This document shows, one piece after another, positions 45,401 through 52,774 of a stretch of 64,000 nt of DNA. Below the pieces are notes generated by a model, which saw only the letters and a program-made list of their open reading frames with translations, did not search any database and was not told the DNA's origin. The DNA lies in assembly GCF_029846235.1 (NCBI RefSeq), contig NZ_JARVWP010000016.1:1-64000 (forward strand), in the 5' to 3' direction. The position numbers and the translations under genes were made by a program. The stretch's first letter is position 1. Every line of letters begins with the position of its first letter. Source of the stretch: Bradyrhizobium sp. CER78. Lineage in GTDB: Bacteria > Pseudomonadota > Alphaproteobacteria > Rhizobiales > Xanthobacteraceae.

Positions 45401-45646
45401 CCGAAGATGATGACGGTGGTCGCGATCATGGCCGGCCTGCTGCCGATCCTATGGAGCACCGGCACCGGCTCCGAGATCATGCAGCGCATCGCAGTGCCGA
45501 TGATCGGCGGCATGATCTCCTCGACCTTGCTGACGCTGATCGTGATCCCCGCGATCTTCGCCATCGTGAAGGGAATCGAGATCAGGGCGAAGGCGCCGGA
45601 ACGAGAGATCGGCGCAACCGCCGCGCGCCAGCAGCCGCAGCTGTGA
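42479..45646 (+). CDS. CusA/CzcA family heavy-metal RND pump
   Basis: A 1055-residue inner-membrane proton-driven exporter with 12 transmembrane helices and two large periplasmic loops. HME-RND features include YTEYPGQAPQVIEDQVTYP at the N terminus in the CusA/CzcA form, GAMIDAAIVMIENAHKHLE in TM4 and WMWALGFNL-type TM10. The copper context (CusF-like chaperone, cupredoxin) favours Cu(I)/Ag(I) over Zn or Co. The partner adaptor is encoded upstream, but no outer-membrane channel is in the window. Confidence 0.95.
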   Translation: MIARVIAWSARNLLLVLFGTGFAAAAGLYALLHLPLDAIPDLSDTQVIVYTEYPGQAPQVIEDQVTYPLTTAMLTVPKSKVVRGFSFFGVSFVYVIFEDGTDIYWARSRVLEFLNSAASRLPAGVSPTIGPDATGVGWVYQYAVMSKQLNLADTRTIQDWNLKFALAKAEGVAEVASVGGFVKQYNVILDPQRMRDRGITMQRMRDAIRASNADVGGRTVELSEFEYVIRGKGYLRDVNDLGNVVLKTDNGTPVLLRDVARVELGPDERRGIAELNGEGEVASGIVLQRFGMNALDVIENVKKRFREIATSLPKSVEIVPVYDRSNLIYAAVATLKRTLFEESVVVALVCIVFLLHVRSALVAILMLPVGVLMAFGAMKFFGIGSNIMSLGGIAIAIGAMIDAAIVMIENAHKHLERAKPGQSRIAILIEAASEVGPALFFSLLIITVSFMPIFTLESQEGRLFSPLAFTKTFAMAAAALLSVTLVPALMVIFVRGKIVPEHKNPINRLLIWIYRPVINGVLRAKTLVILLALGALAVTVWPARQLGTEFMPDLNEGTLLYMPTTLPGISVTKASELMQTQNRIIKSFPEVASVYGKAGRAATATDPAPSEMFETVVNLKPKQEWRKGVSLDGLIAEMDKALQFPGVSNAWTMPIKARIDMLSTGIRTPVGVKVIGPDLAVIDKLARQVEQVLRTVQGTSSAYAERSLGGYYLEITPNREALARYGIAVQDVQDTIATALGGQSVTTTVEGRQRFTVNMRYPRDLRDNPSAIASDILVAMPAGGAVPLGEVANVVPARGPSSIRTENGQLATYIYVDIRERDLGGYVADAQRAVQASVSFPPGTYLVWSGQYEYLERAAARLRIVVPVTLSIIFLLLYLNFRSVAETMIVMLSLPFALVGGLWLMWALGFNLSVAVAVGFIALAGVAAETGVVMLIYLNHALDEAKARCAAERRTVGRDDLHRAIIEGAVERVRPKMMTVVAIMAGLLPILWSTGTGSEIMQRIAVPMIGGMISSTLLTLIVIPAIFAIVKGIEIRAKAPEREIGATAARQQPQL

Positions 45647-45680
45647 CCGGGACAACGCATTTTTTGAAATGGAGAATCCA

Positions 45681-46142
45681 ATGAAGAACGTCACCAGAAC
45701 CTGCATCGTGCTCGTTGCACTGTCGGTCACCGCCGCGCCGTCGCGTGCGCACGACAAGCACGGTCACCAATCCTATTCGGCCGGCGAGCCCGGCGATCCC
45801 AGCAAGCCGTCGCGCACCGTCGAGGTCGAGATGAAGGAGATGGAATTCACGCCGTTCCGCATCGAGGTCAAGCGCGGCGAACAGATCCGCTTCGTGATCA
45901 GGAATGCCGGCACCGAGGATCATGAGTTCCTGCTCGCCACCACCGCGGAGAATTTGAAGCATGCCGAGGTGATGAAGAAGCATCCGCATATGGAGCATGA
46001 CGATCCGAACGGCGTCCGTCTCGCGCCGAAGAAGAGCGCCGAGATCGTCTGGAAGTTCACCAAGCCCGGAACGTTCGAATATTCCTGCCTGATCCCCGAT
46101 CACCGCGACTATGGGATGACCGGCCGCGTGATCGTGAAATGA
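45681..46142 (+). CDS. Cupredoxin (plastocyanin/azurin-like)
   Basis: A 153-residue exported blue-copper-type protein. The signal peptide ends near SRAHD. Type 1 copper ligands are visible as His81 (TEDHEF), Cys136 (EYSCLIPD), His141 and Met146 (HRDYGM), in the correct order and spacing. A His/Met-rich loop, KKHPHMEHDD, precedes them. GGAG lies 8 nt before the ATG. It may carry or oxidise periplasmic copper for the pump next to it. Confidence 0.93.
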   Translation: MKNVTRTCIVLVALSVTAAPSRAHDKHGHQSYSAGEPGDPSKPSRTVEVEMKEMEFTPFRIEVKRGEQIRFVIRNAGTEDHEFLLATTAENLKHAEVMKKHPHMEHDDPNGVRLAPKKSAEIVWKFTKPGTFEYSCLIPDHRDYGMTGRVIVK

Positions 46143-46171
46143 AATCAACGACGAATGAAAGGACAAACACG

Positions 46172-46474
46172 ATGAACGGGATCACCAGGACCGCAGGCGC
46201 GGTCATACTCGCCTTGGCGCTGACATTTGGCGCGGCGTTCGCGCAGGCTGCTGTCATCAATGGCGAGGTCAAGAAGATCGACGAGAGCGCGGGCAAGATC
46301 ACGCTCAAGCATGGGCCGGCCAAGAGCCTCGGCATGGAGGAGCCGATGACGATGGTCTACCGGGTCAAGGACCCCGCGCTGCTCAAGCAGGTGAAGGTCG
46401 GCGACAAGGTCAGGTTCGAAGCCCAGGAGGGCGACGGCGGCTACACCGTGACGGCGATCCAGAAGGCGAAGTGA
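46172..46474 (+). CDS. CusF-like periplasmic copper chaperone
   Basis: A 100-residue protein with a signal peptide (to about residue 26) and an OB-fold-like domain. The metal motif is KHGPAKSLGMEEPMTM with His47, Met55, Met59 and Met61. The E. coli CusF site has Trp near the metal; here Leu53-Gly54-Met55 occupies that position, so the cation-pi contact is missing. It would hand Cu(I) to the CusB-type adaptor. It is the last gene of the plus-strand cluster. Confidence 0.88.
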   Translation: MNGITRTAGAVILALALTFGAAFAQAAVINGEVKKIDESAGKITLKHGPAKSLGMEEPMTMVYRVKDPALLKQVKVGDKVRFEAQEGDGGYTVTAIQKAK

Positions 46475-46534
46475 GACGATCGCCGGCGTCGCGGCGCGCG
46501 CGATGCCGGCTGGTCGCACCGCATGGTCAGGTCC

Positions 46535-46759
46535 TCATTGGCTGCCGCATGCGGCATCGCCGCAGCATTTTCCGTCCGCCTGGACCGGAGGGCAGGGCAC
46601 CGAGCCGTAGGAGCAGAACACGCAGCAGTCGCCTGCCTTCGGCTTGAGGCGGGTGCCGCAGCCCGCGCAGTCGTAGAAGAACCGGCAGGCGTCGGTCGGC
46701 ATGGTCTCGGCCTTGGCGAAGCCGCAAGCCGGGCAGGTCAGGGTGGAGCCGAGTTGCAT
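46535..46759 (-). CDS. GDCCVxC-type cysteine-rich small protein
   Basis: A 74-residue soluble protein with 12 cysteines. A zinc-ribbon-like pair (TCPACGFAK and DCAGCGTRLK) is followed by GDCCVFCSYGSVPCPP, the GDCCVxC signature, and a CCGDAACGSQ tail. Such proteins are found beside mercury and copper genes and probably bind metal. The ATG at 46759 has AAGG upstream. It is convergent with the copper cluster, with 60 bp between stops. Confidence 0.85.
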   Translation of the reverse strand: MQLGSTLTCPACGFAKAETMPTDACRFFYDCAGCGTRLKPKAGDCCVFCSYGSVPCPPVQADGKCCGDAACGSQ

Positions 46760-46929
46760 GTTACCTTCGTAAGCTCTGCGCTTGGCGACCACAAGGACCC
46801 GAAAGGCCGCCGGCGGAAGCGGCTGCCTTCGATGATGTTAACTCCACTGCATCGGCGATCGGCGGCATTGGAACGCGATCGGCCCTGGCGCGTTGCCGTG
46901 CATCATTCGTGTGCAGAAGGCCCCCTCCA

Positions 46930-47208
46930 ATGACAGTCAACGCGGCAATACTGATGGTGGCATTGGCGCTGTCGGGAACCGTGTTGGCGCAGAGCTCCGG
47001 CCCGTCGGCCGGCTCAGCGGGGGCCGGGCAGGCCGCCAATGTGACCACCACCGGCCAGGCGCTGAACACCAGCAAGAAGACCGGCGACAGCGGCCCGCCG
47101 ATCGAGAGGGCTGCGCGCCCGGCGAAGCCGGGGGAAGCTGCGGCCGGCAACACGGTCGGCGCCAGCCGTCCGCAAAAGCCCGACCGGCGCCTCGAGCACT
47201 ACCCGTGA
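46930..47208 (+). CDS. Small secreted protein, low complexity
   Basis: A 92-residue protein with a signal peptide (to about residue 20, VLAQ) and a Gly/Ala/Ser/Pro-rich mature part without cysteines or motifs. The ATG at 46930 is the first codon giving a clean signal peptide. Function unknown. A repeat element lies 38 bp downstream. Confidence 0.6.
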   Translation: MTVNAAILMVALALSGTVLAQSSGPSAGSAGAGQAANVTTTGQALNTSKKTGDSGPPIERAARPAKPGEAAAGNTVGASRPQKPDRRLEHYP

Positions 47209-47245
47209 GGTTGAGGTCGCCGCGACGTCGTAACGATCCGTAGAT

Positions 47246-47366
47246 CCTAGGATGGGTAGAGCGAAGCGAAACCCATCAACTGTGCCAGCCCGGCGAATGA
47301 TGGGTATCGCGGAGTTTATCATCGGGCCGCGCGATGCGCGGACCCGTTGGCTCCACCCATCCTACA
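47246..47366. repeat. REP-like element, CCTAGGATGGGTAGAGC type
   Basis: CCTAGGATGGGTAGAGCGAA at the left end is the approximate inverse of GGCTCCACCCATCCTAC at the right end, with further inverted matches around AAACCCATCA and TGATGGGT. About 120 bp in total. I know this type from many proteobacterial genomes, Bradyrhizobium included. Confidence 0.8.
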
Positions 47367-47372
47367 GGGCGA

Positions 47373-47408
47373 CAAAAAGCCGGCGCGTCACGATGACTGC
47401 GCCGGCTT
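47373..47408 (-). terminator. Intrinsic terminator of the second repeat-protein gene
   Basis: On the minus strand AAGCCGGCGC pairs perfectly with GCGCCGGCTT across 12 nt (arms 47399-47408 and 47377-47386), followed by a TTTTT run. It begins 24 nt after the stop at 47432. Confidence 0.88.
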
Positions 47409-47431
47409 AATGTTATGAACGGGTGGCTTGC

Positions 47432-47977
47432 TCAGTAAACCAGGCCGGTGCCCGGAGGCTTCTCCAGCGCTGCGGCGAGCGAGCGATATTCATCGCTGTT
47501 GGTGCCGGCAAGCTGCGCAATGCGGTTCAGATGGTACTGCGCCTGGTCGCGGTTGCCCTGTTCGACCTGCCAGAGGCCGTAATACTGCCAGGTGCGCACA
47601 TGGGCCGGATCAGCCTTCAGCGCGCGCTCGTACCAGATCTGCGAGACCTTGTAGTTGCCGAGCTTGCGATAGGAGTAGCCGATCAAATTGGCGACGTCGG
47701 CGCGGTCGTCCTGGCCGAGCGCCTTCAGCTGCTCGATCGCGGCGGTATAGTCGTGCTTGTCGTAGATCGTGGCATAGGCGGCGTGGTAGCCGGCGAGGAA
47801 CTTCTGATCGTCGATCGCGGAGCTCTTGTCCTTCTTCGCCTTCTTGCCCTTGCTGCCGCTGTCGGACGCCGGCGGCGAAGGATTGTCACCGCCTGCGGCG
47901 TAGGCCGAGATAACCGGCCCGGCGGCGAGCGTCATCGAGAGCACTGCGAGGCCTAGAAACTTCGTCGTCTTGCTCAT
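47432..47977 (-). CDS. Secreted TPR-like repeat protein, paralogue without glycine tract
   Basis: A 181-residue secreted protein. It parallels the product at 4405-5061 through GYHAAYATIY, ANLIGYSYRKLGNY and WYERALKADPAH, and ends in the near-identical EYRSLAAALEKPPGTGLVY. In place of the 23 glycines there is a short GGDNPSPPASDSGSKGKK linker. The ATG at 47977 has AGGAG about 10 nt upstream. A clear intrinsic terminator follows. Function unknown. Confidence 0.82.
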   Translation of the reverse strand: MSKTTKFLGLAVLSMTLAAGPVISAYAAGGDNPSPPASDSGSKGKKAKKDKSSAIDDQKFLAGYHAAYATIYDKHDYTAAIEQLKALGQDDRADVANLIGYSYRKLGNYKVSQIWYERALKADPAHVRTWQYYGLWQVEQGNRDQAQYHLNRIAQLAGTNSDEYRSLAAALEKPPGTGLVY

Positions 47978-48274
47978 TCCTGGTTGCTCCTGATCGTTCC
48001 TGATCGTGCTTGGTAATCCTACACCCAAGCCTGCTGACTTGAACACCCAAGGGTGCAGAACATTCCCGGCCGATCCCACGATTGCGTGAGGCCTGAGGCC
48101 CGGCAAGGGCGGGCAACAAGGGCGGGCAACATGACCAAGATGTCATTCACATGAATGAATTCCGTCCATGTCCTTCAGAACGGGTTCAGTGCGCGGCCCC
48201 TAAGGTCACGTGCATTGATCGGTGAGGCCGACCATCCGGCCGGAGACCTCTCGATCCCGAAGAGGAGGACCACC

Positions 48275-48610
48275 ATGTTGAAGACGATTTCCGCCGCGCT
48301 GCTCGCCGTGTCCGTGATCGCAGCGCCCGCGTTCGCCGCCGAAACCGGTAAGACCGCAACCCCCGCGCCGGCGACCACCACCGCCCCGGCGACGACTGCC
48401 CCGGCGACCAAGGCCGCCCCTGTCATCAAGAGCGAGCAGGTCCCGTCGAAGGTGCGCAACGCCAACGCGAAGATGCACCACAAGCACTATCGCCATCACA
48501 GCCACCACAAGCACATGGGCATGCTGAAGGTGAAGTCGCCGAAGCACGCGACCAAGCACGTTCACGCCAAGGTCGCGACCAAGCACGTCGTGCCGGCCAA
48601 GCGCGGCTGA
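48275..48610 (+). CDS. Exported His/Lys/Ala-rich small protein
   Basis: A 111-residue protein with a signal peptide ending near AFAAE. A Thr/Ala/Pro-rich spacer (ATTTAPATTAPATK) comes next, then a basic, His-rich tail with MHHKHYRHHSHHKHMGM. GAGGAGGA is 5 nt before the ATG. The His cluster suggests Ni, Cu or Zn binding, but polybasic stress proteins look similar. The region lies just after the copper cluster without being part of it. Confidence 0.72.
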   Translation: MLKTISAALLAVSVIAAPAFAAETGKTATPAPATTTAPATTAPATKAAPVIKSEQVPSKVRNANAKMHHKHYRHHSHHKHMGMLKVKSPKHATKHVHAKVATKHVVPAKRG

Positions 48611-48854
48611 TCGAGGCAGAGCTGATCTCGAGTCTGATCCTGGGGGCGTAGTTCGCTCCACATTGCCCCGCTACGCCCTCCGCGACAAAGGCGAAGCCTT
48701 TGCGCAGGGATGCAGAACCGGCCCGTCCGTCCATTGCTTCCCCAATGGTGGCGGGCCGGAGTGCGTTTGGGCTTCCGGTCGCCTCGCGCGGAAATAACCC
48801 TGTTGCGAATTCCCTTCCGCCGCCCGGCGGTCTATGAGACGCAACCGGGGCCAC

Positions 48855-49295
48855 ATGAAACAGCTGACTTTGCGGACTTCATTACAACTGGCGGCGATCC
48901 TGCTGCTCTCGATGCCGCTCGCCGGCTGTCTCACCAGTGATGACGGCGGCGGTTCGACCACGTTCACCGACGATCGCGGCGTCGCCAACCAGCCGTTTCC
49001 GGACCGCTACCGCGAACAGATCGTCGCCTTCATGCGGACCTATCTGAACAATCCGGTCGGGGTCCGCGAGGCCGGGATCGCCGAGCCGGTGCAGCGCACG
49101 GTCGGCGGCCGGCTGCGCTACGTGGTCTGCCTGCGCTACAGCGCCAAAGATACCGACGGCAATTACCGCCCGGCGCGGGAGCGCGGCGTCATGTTCGTCG
49201 ACGGCCGGCTCGACCGCATCCTCGACAACGCCGTCGAGCCCTGCGCCGGCGCGTCCTACGCGGCCTTTCCGGATCTGGAAAAAATGTCGCGCTGA
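48855..49295 (+). CDS. Putative lipoprotein
   Basis: A 146-residue protein with a lipoprotein signal: a hydrophobic stretch followed by LAGC at about residue 25. The mature part holds a compact domain with YVVCLRYSAKDTDGNY and FVDGRLDRIL, and a second Cys in VEPCAGASY that may pair with the earlier VVC. No family recognised. The ATG at 48855 is the likely start; MRRNRGH seven codons upstream is possible. Confidence 0.75.
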   Translation: MKQLTLRTSLQLAAILLLSMPLAGCLTSDDGGGSTTFTDDRGVANQPFPDRYREQIVAFMRTYLNNPVGVREAGIAEPVQRTVGGRLRYVVCLRYSAKDTDGNYRPARERGVMFVDGRLDRILDNAVEPCAGASYAAFPDLEKMSR

Positions 49296-49368
49296 AGCGC
49301 GCGGCGGCTTGTCGCAGCCCTGATCGAAACGTTAGCGAACTCCGATCACTTTTCGGGGAGCGCTGAAC

Positions 49369-49427
49369 TTCACCTTAGCCGTTTACGACTTACATACAGC
49401 CGAAATACGGCTGCTTAACCGGTGAAG
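49369..49427 (+). promoter_or_regulatory. Nested hairpin in the leader of the porin gene
   Basis: Inner arms CAGCCG (49397-49402) and CGGCTG (49408-49413) pair fully, and outer CTTCACC (about 49369) can pair with GGTGAAG (49421-49427). This lies about 150 nt upstream of the Omp start, within a 278-bp gap. It may be a 5' UTR structure or an operator. Confidence 0.35.
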
Positions 49428-49573
49428 AAACCTTCTGTGCCAAGGAACAAACGGGCGTTGTTGCGACCCCGTTACAGCTCAGAAACATCACGGGTCCGGC
49501 ATTGCCCCAAAGCAACCTAATTGGCGTCACGTTGTTTGGCTTAACAGCGCAGCGTTAGTAACGGGGATCAGAA

Positions 49574-50293
49574 ATGAAGAAGTTTTTGCTCGGCACAGTC
49601 GCGCTGGCTGCCCTTGCGGGCCCGGCATTTGCGGCTGACATGCCAGCTCGCACCTATACCAAGGCCCCGCCGCCCTATACCGCTCCGGCGCTCGTCTATA
49701 ATTGGACCGGTTTCTACATCGGCGGCCATGTCGGCGGAGCGTTCACCGACGGCACCAACCTGATGGGCAGCGATGCGCGCTTCATGGGTGGCGTGCAGGG
49801 CGGCTTCGACTATCAGTTCGCGCCCAACTGGGTGATGGGCGTCGAGGCGCAGTACTCCTGGCTGCCCAGCTCCTCGAACAACAATGGCGTGCTGCTCCCG
49901 GGCGGGACGCTGGTGACCGGAAACACCGACCAGCTCGGTTCAGTGACTGGCCGCTTTGGCTACACCTGGGGTCCGGCGCTGCTCTACGCCAAGGGCGGTT
50001 ATGCCTGGCGCGACAACAACAACATCACAGCGACGGTCGGCGGCGTGCCGGCGGCCTTCACCACCGATGGCGGCCACAAGGACGGCTATACCGTCGGTGC
50101 CGGCCTCGAATACATGTTCGCCCCGAACTGGTCGGCGAAGGCCGAATACCAGTACTACAATTTCGGCAAGACCAACTTCACCAGCGGCCCGGCCGACCTC
50201 GTCGGCACAAGCTTCCGGAACGACGAGCATACCGTCAAGGTCGGGGTCAACTACCGCTTCGGCTGGGGCGGTCCGGTGGGCTCCCGCTACTGA
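49574..50293 (+). CDS. Omp31-like outer-membrane beta-barrel protein
   Basis: A 239-residue outer membrane protein. A signal peptide ending in AFAAD leads into an eight-stranded barrel of the Omp31/Omp25 type common in Rhizobiales. Evidence is NWTGFYIGGHVGG at strand 1, alternating aromatic residues, YTVGAGLEYMFAPNWSAKAEYQY, and a C terminus of VGVNYRFGWGGPVGSRY with the terminal aromatic. It is expressed from its own transcription unit, with a strong terminator downstream. Confidence 0.92.
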   Translation: MKKFLLGTVALAALAGPAFAADMPARTYTKAPPPYTAPALVYNWTGFYIGGHVGGAFTDGTNLMGSDARFMGGVQGGFDYQFAPNWVMGVEAQYSWLPSSSNNNGVLLPGGTLVTGNTDQLGSVTGRFGYTWGPALLYAKGGYAWRDNNNITATVGGVPAAFTTDGGHKDGYTVGAGLEYMFAPNWSAKAEYQYYNFGKTNFTSGPADLVGTSFRNDEHTVKVGVNYRFGWGGPVGSRY

Positions 50294-50317
50294 TCGCGGT
50301 TTTGTTGCAGCGAGATC

Positions 50318-50346
50318 AAAGGCCGGCCTTCGGGTCGGCCTTTTTT
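50318..50346 (+). terminator. Intrinsic terminator of the Omp gene
   Basis: An 11-bp stem (50318-50328 with 50333-50343, one G-T pair) closes a TTCG loop and continues into T6. It begins 25 bp after the stop. Confidence 0.93.
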
Positions 50347-50477
50347 GTTGCCCCACGCCTGTCCATTCAGCCGGTGTTCACGCCTGATCGTGCAATGCAA
50401 AAAATAATTCCTGCATTGCACGGAACTTTCATCGTGATCCGTTATTATGCGATCGCCGGGCTGGTGGACAAACAAAC

Positions 50478-50717
50478 ATGCGTAGCTTTGCGTTAGGGCT
50501 GATCCTCTCTGCGGTCTCCGTGCAGTGCTTTGCCCAGACCATCCTCAAATCCGAACCCTTGGCGCTCGCGCCTTACGAGGTCGTGTTCGTGCAGGATTCG
50601 TCTTGCTCGGCCGGCAAGGTGCTCAAGGTGACGGGCGCGATCCGGGGCCTGCATCGGCGGAAGATCTGCGTGTCGCTCGCAGCCGAACAGGCCTCGCTGG
50701 CAACGGCGACGCCGTAG
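50478..50717 (+). CDS. Small secreted protein, probable DUF6719
   Basis: A 79-residue protein. A signal peptide (to about residue 19, CFAQ) is followed by TILKSEPLALAPYEVVFVQD, two cysteines (SSCSAGKV and KICVSL) and a basic stretch. It recalls the short DUF6719 proteins of Bradyrhizobium, but that name is from memory and only moderately sure. Two mature cysteines could form a disulphide. Confidence 0.65.
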   Translation: MRSFALGLILSAVSVQCFAQTILKSEPLALAPYEVVFVQDSSCSAGKVLKVTGAIRGLHRRKICVSLAAEQASLATATP

Positions 50718-50781
50718 GGGCAACGCGACGATCGCACCAACCAGCCGGTTCGCTCATGCGCACCGGGCGATCCGCCATCCC

Positions 50782-51033
50782 TTAGTTCAGCCGCGGCTCC
50801 TGCCGCGCCTCGCGATCGGCATCGGCCTTGTTCTTGACCGGGTCCTCGTTCGGCTCAAGCTGGCAGGGCTTGATCTCGTAGTCATTGTCCAGCAGCGGGC
50901 GCGGCGAAGACGTCTCCTCCTCGGTGACGGAATCCACCACCAGGCCCGACTTCCGGGCCAGCTTCCAGACGTCAGCCTCGGTCGGATACGCCTTGCTCAG
51001 CTTGGCGTCCTGATAGAACAGCGCGTACGGCAT
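50782..51033 (-). CDS. Hypothetical small acidic protein
   Basis: An 83-residue soluble protein, with MPYALFYQDAKLSKAYPTE at the start and many acidic residues later (EEETSSPRPLLDND). GGGGGA lies about 8 nt before the ATG at 51033. A compact, translated protein is plausible because codon use matches neighbours. No family recognised. Confidence 0.6.
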   Translation of the reverse strand: MPYALFYQDAKLSKAYPTEADVWKLARKSGLVVDSVTEEETSSPRPLLDNDYEIKPCQLEPNEDPVKNKADADREARQEPRLN

Positions 51034-51245
51034 TTGTCGTTCCCCCAATCAGCGACAACGCCAGTGGCCGTCCCGGGTTTCGGGGAGGATCACCCGTTCC
51101 AATCACGGAACCGTGAGCAGGCATGCGCAGCAAGCATCTGAAAATATGAGTCATTTCGGCCCTTTCGCCCGAGGGCCTTGAGTCCTTAACGGGGCGTAAA
51201 CCCCGGAAAAAAGAATCCCCGGGACTCTCCGGGTAGAATCGCCGG

Positions 51246-51365
51246 ATGCTCCGGCCCATGAGAGCGATCCACCAGCCCCCCTACGAACGCGTGCAGCTCG
51301 CGCTTGCGGTTGCGCTGCTCGCGGCCTGCGCCGCGAACGTGGCGCTGGTCTGGTCCTGGCTCTAG
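51246..51365 (+). CDS. Candidate 39-residue single-pass membrane protein
   Basis: A short frame from ATG 51246 (or 51258) to TAG 51365. It has a polar, basic start (MRAIHQPPYERVQ) followed by a 22-residue hydrophobic helix with AVALLAACAANVALVW. A weak Shine-Dalgarno, CCGG, precedes the first ATG. Such hydrophobicity is hard to get by chance in a high-GC frame, but no further evidence is available. Confidence 0.4.
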   Translation: MLRPMRAIHQPPYERVQLALAVALLAACAANVALVWSWL

Positions 51366-51536
51366 CTTCCTCCTCACGCGGACCGGGTGCCGGCCTTACC
51401 GGACGGCGCACCCGGCGAAAACGCCGTGGCCCCGCCACGCCTGTAGCGATTGACGGTTCGGCCGTTCCTTCCATCATTGCCGGCAGAACGAGTGCCCGCT
51501 GCGGTCTGCGCGGACGGGCCGCCAAGCGGGGTGGAG

Positions 51537-51911
51537 ATGGACATGATCGAGATGCTGAAGGAACGGGTCAACGGCGACGCCGGCCTGGTGCGGCGCGGCC
51601 GCTATCTCACCACGACATTCCTGCTCGAGATCGGCAAGACCTCCTGGCTGATCGCGATCCATGAGGGCCGGATCGTGTCGGTGACCAAGGGGCCATTCGT
51701 GATGCCGTCGTCGTCCTTTGCGCTGCGCACCTCGGACGAGGAATGGGACAGGTTCTGCGAGCTGAGGCCGCCGCCTGGCTCGAACGACCTGATGGCGCTG
51801 ATCAAGCGCCGCGTGCTGAAGTCCGAGGGCGACCTGCAGATCTTCATGGCGAACCTGCGTTACTTCAAGGAAGCGTTCGGCAAGCTGCGCCGCGAGGGAG
51901 TGGCCGCATGA
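51537..51911 (+). CDS. SCP2-like small protein
   Basis: A 124-residue protein whose strand pattern (FLLEIGKTSWLIAIHEGRIVSVTKG, given as its parts FLLEIGKTSWLI and EGRIVSVTKG) and C-terminal helix with NLRYFKEAFGKLRR suggest an SCP2 sterol-carrier-like fold. It would bind a hydrophobic ligand. The start is uncertain between ATG 51537 and ATG 51543. Its stop overlaps the hydrolase start (ATGA), so the two are translationally coupled. Function of the pair is inferred only from coupling. Confidence 0.68.
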   Translation: MDMIEMLKERVNGDAGLVRRGRYLTTTFLLEIGKTSWLIAIHEGRIVSVTKGPFVMPSSSFALRTSDEEWDRFCELRPPPGSNDLMALIKRRVLKSEGDLQIFMANLRYFKEAFGKLRREGVAA

Positions 51912-52756
51912 GCGCCAAATTCGAACCGATCATCGGCCGCTACATGCAGCTCGAACTGTCCGGCCGGGCGCACCGCGTCTACGTCGAAGAGGCGGGCGAG
52001 GGCACGCCGCTGCTCTGCCTGCACACCGCGGGCGCCGACGGGCGGCAATATCGCGGGCTGATGAATGATCCGCGCGTCACCCGCAACCATCGTGTCATCG
52101 CCTTCGACATGCCCTGGCACGGCAAGTCGTCGCCGCCGCAAGGCTGGCACGACGAGGAGTACCAGCTCACCTCGACGCAATACACAGCGATGATCCTCGC
52201 CGTGATGGATGCCCTCGACCTCGACAAGCCGATCGTGATCGGCTGCTCGATCGGCGGCCGGATCGCGCTGCACCTCGCGCTCGAGCATCCCGAACGCTTC
52301 CGCGCCATCATCGGCCTGCAGGCCGGCGCGCATGTCGATCCCTATTACGACCTGAATTTCCTGCACCGGCCGGACGTCCATGGCGGCGAGGTCGCGGCCG
52401 CCATCGTCTCCGGCCTCGTCGGGCCCGACGCGCCCGACAAGGAGAAATGGGAGACGCTGTGGCACTACATGCAAAGCGGGCCTGGCGTGTTCAAGGGCGA
52501 CCTCTATTTCTACAAGATCGACGGTGACATCCGCGCCCGCGTCGCCGAGATCGACACCAAGCGCTGCCCGCTGTTCCTGCTGTCAGGCGAGTACGATTAT
52601 TCCTGCACGCCGGCGGAGACGCTGGCGGTGGCCGGCAGCATTGCCGGCAGCGAGGCCACCATCATGAAGGGCCTCGGCCATTTCCCGATGAGCGAAAATC
52701 CCGGCGAGTTCTTGCAGCATCTGCTGCCGGTGCTGGAGAAGATCGGCGGACGCTAG
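51908..52756 (+). CDS. Alpha/beta hydrolase
   Basis: A 282-residue hydrolase with the catalytic triad visible: Ser114 in IGCSIGGRIA, Asp in LSGEYDYSC, and His in KGLGHFPMSE. The oxyanion region is LCLHTAGADGRQYRG, and MPWHGKSS is the usual second motif. Esterase, lactonase or C-C bond hydrolase activity is possible. Coupled to the SCP2-like gene upstream. Confidence 0.92.
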   Translation: MSAKFEPIIGRYMQLELSGRAHRVYVEEAGEGTPLLCLHTAGADGRQYRGLMNDPRVTRNHRVIAFDMPWHGKSSPPQGWHDEEYQLTSTQYTAMILAVMDALDLDKPIVIGCSIGGRIALHLALEHPERFRAIIGLQAGAHVDPYYDLNFLHRPDVHGGEVAAAIVSGLVGPDAPDKEKWETLWHYMQSGPGVFKGDLYFYKIDGDIRARVAEIDTKRCPLFLLSGEYDYSCTPAETLAVAGSIAGSEATIMKGLGHFPMSENPGEFLQHLLPVLEKIGGR

Positions 52757-52774
52757 AGCGCTGGCGCCGCCTAA

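Noticed and set aside
46793..46929. Outer-membrane channel gene for the copper pump
   Set aside because: The gap after the GDCCVxC gene is too short, and no TolC-like sequence is found elsewhere in the window.
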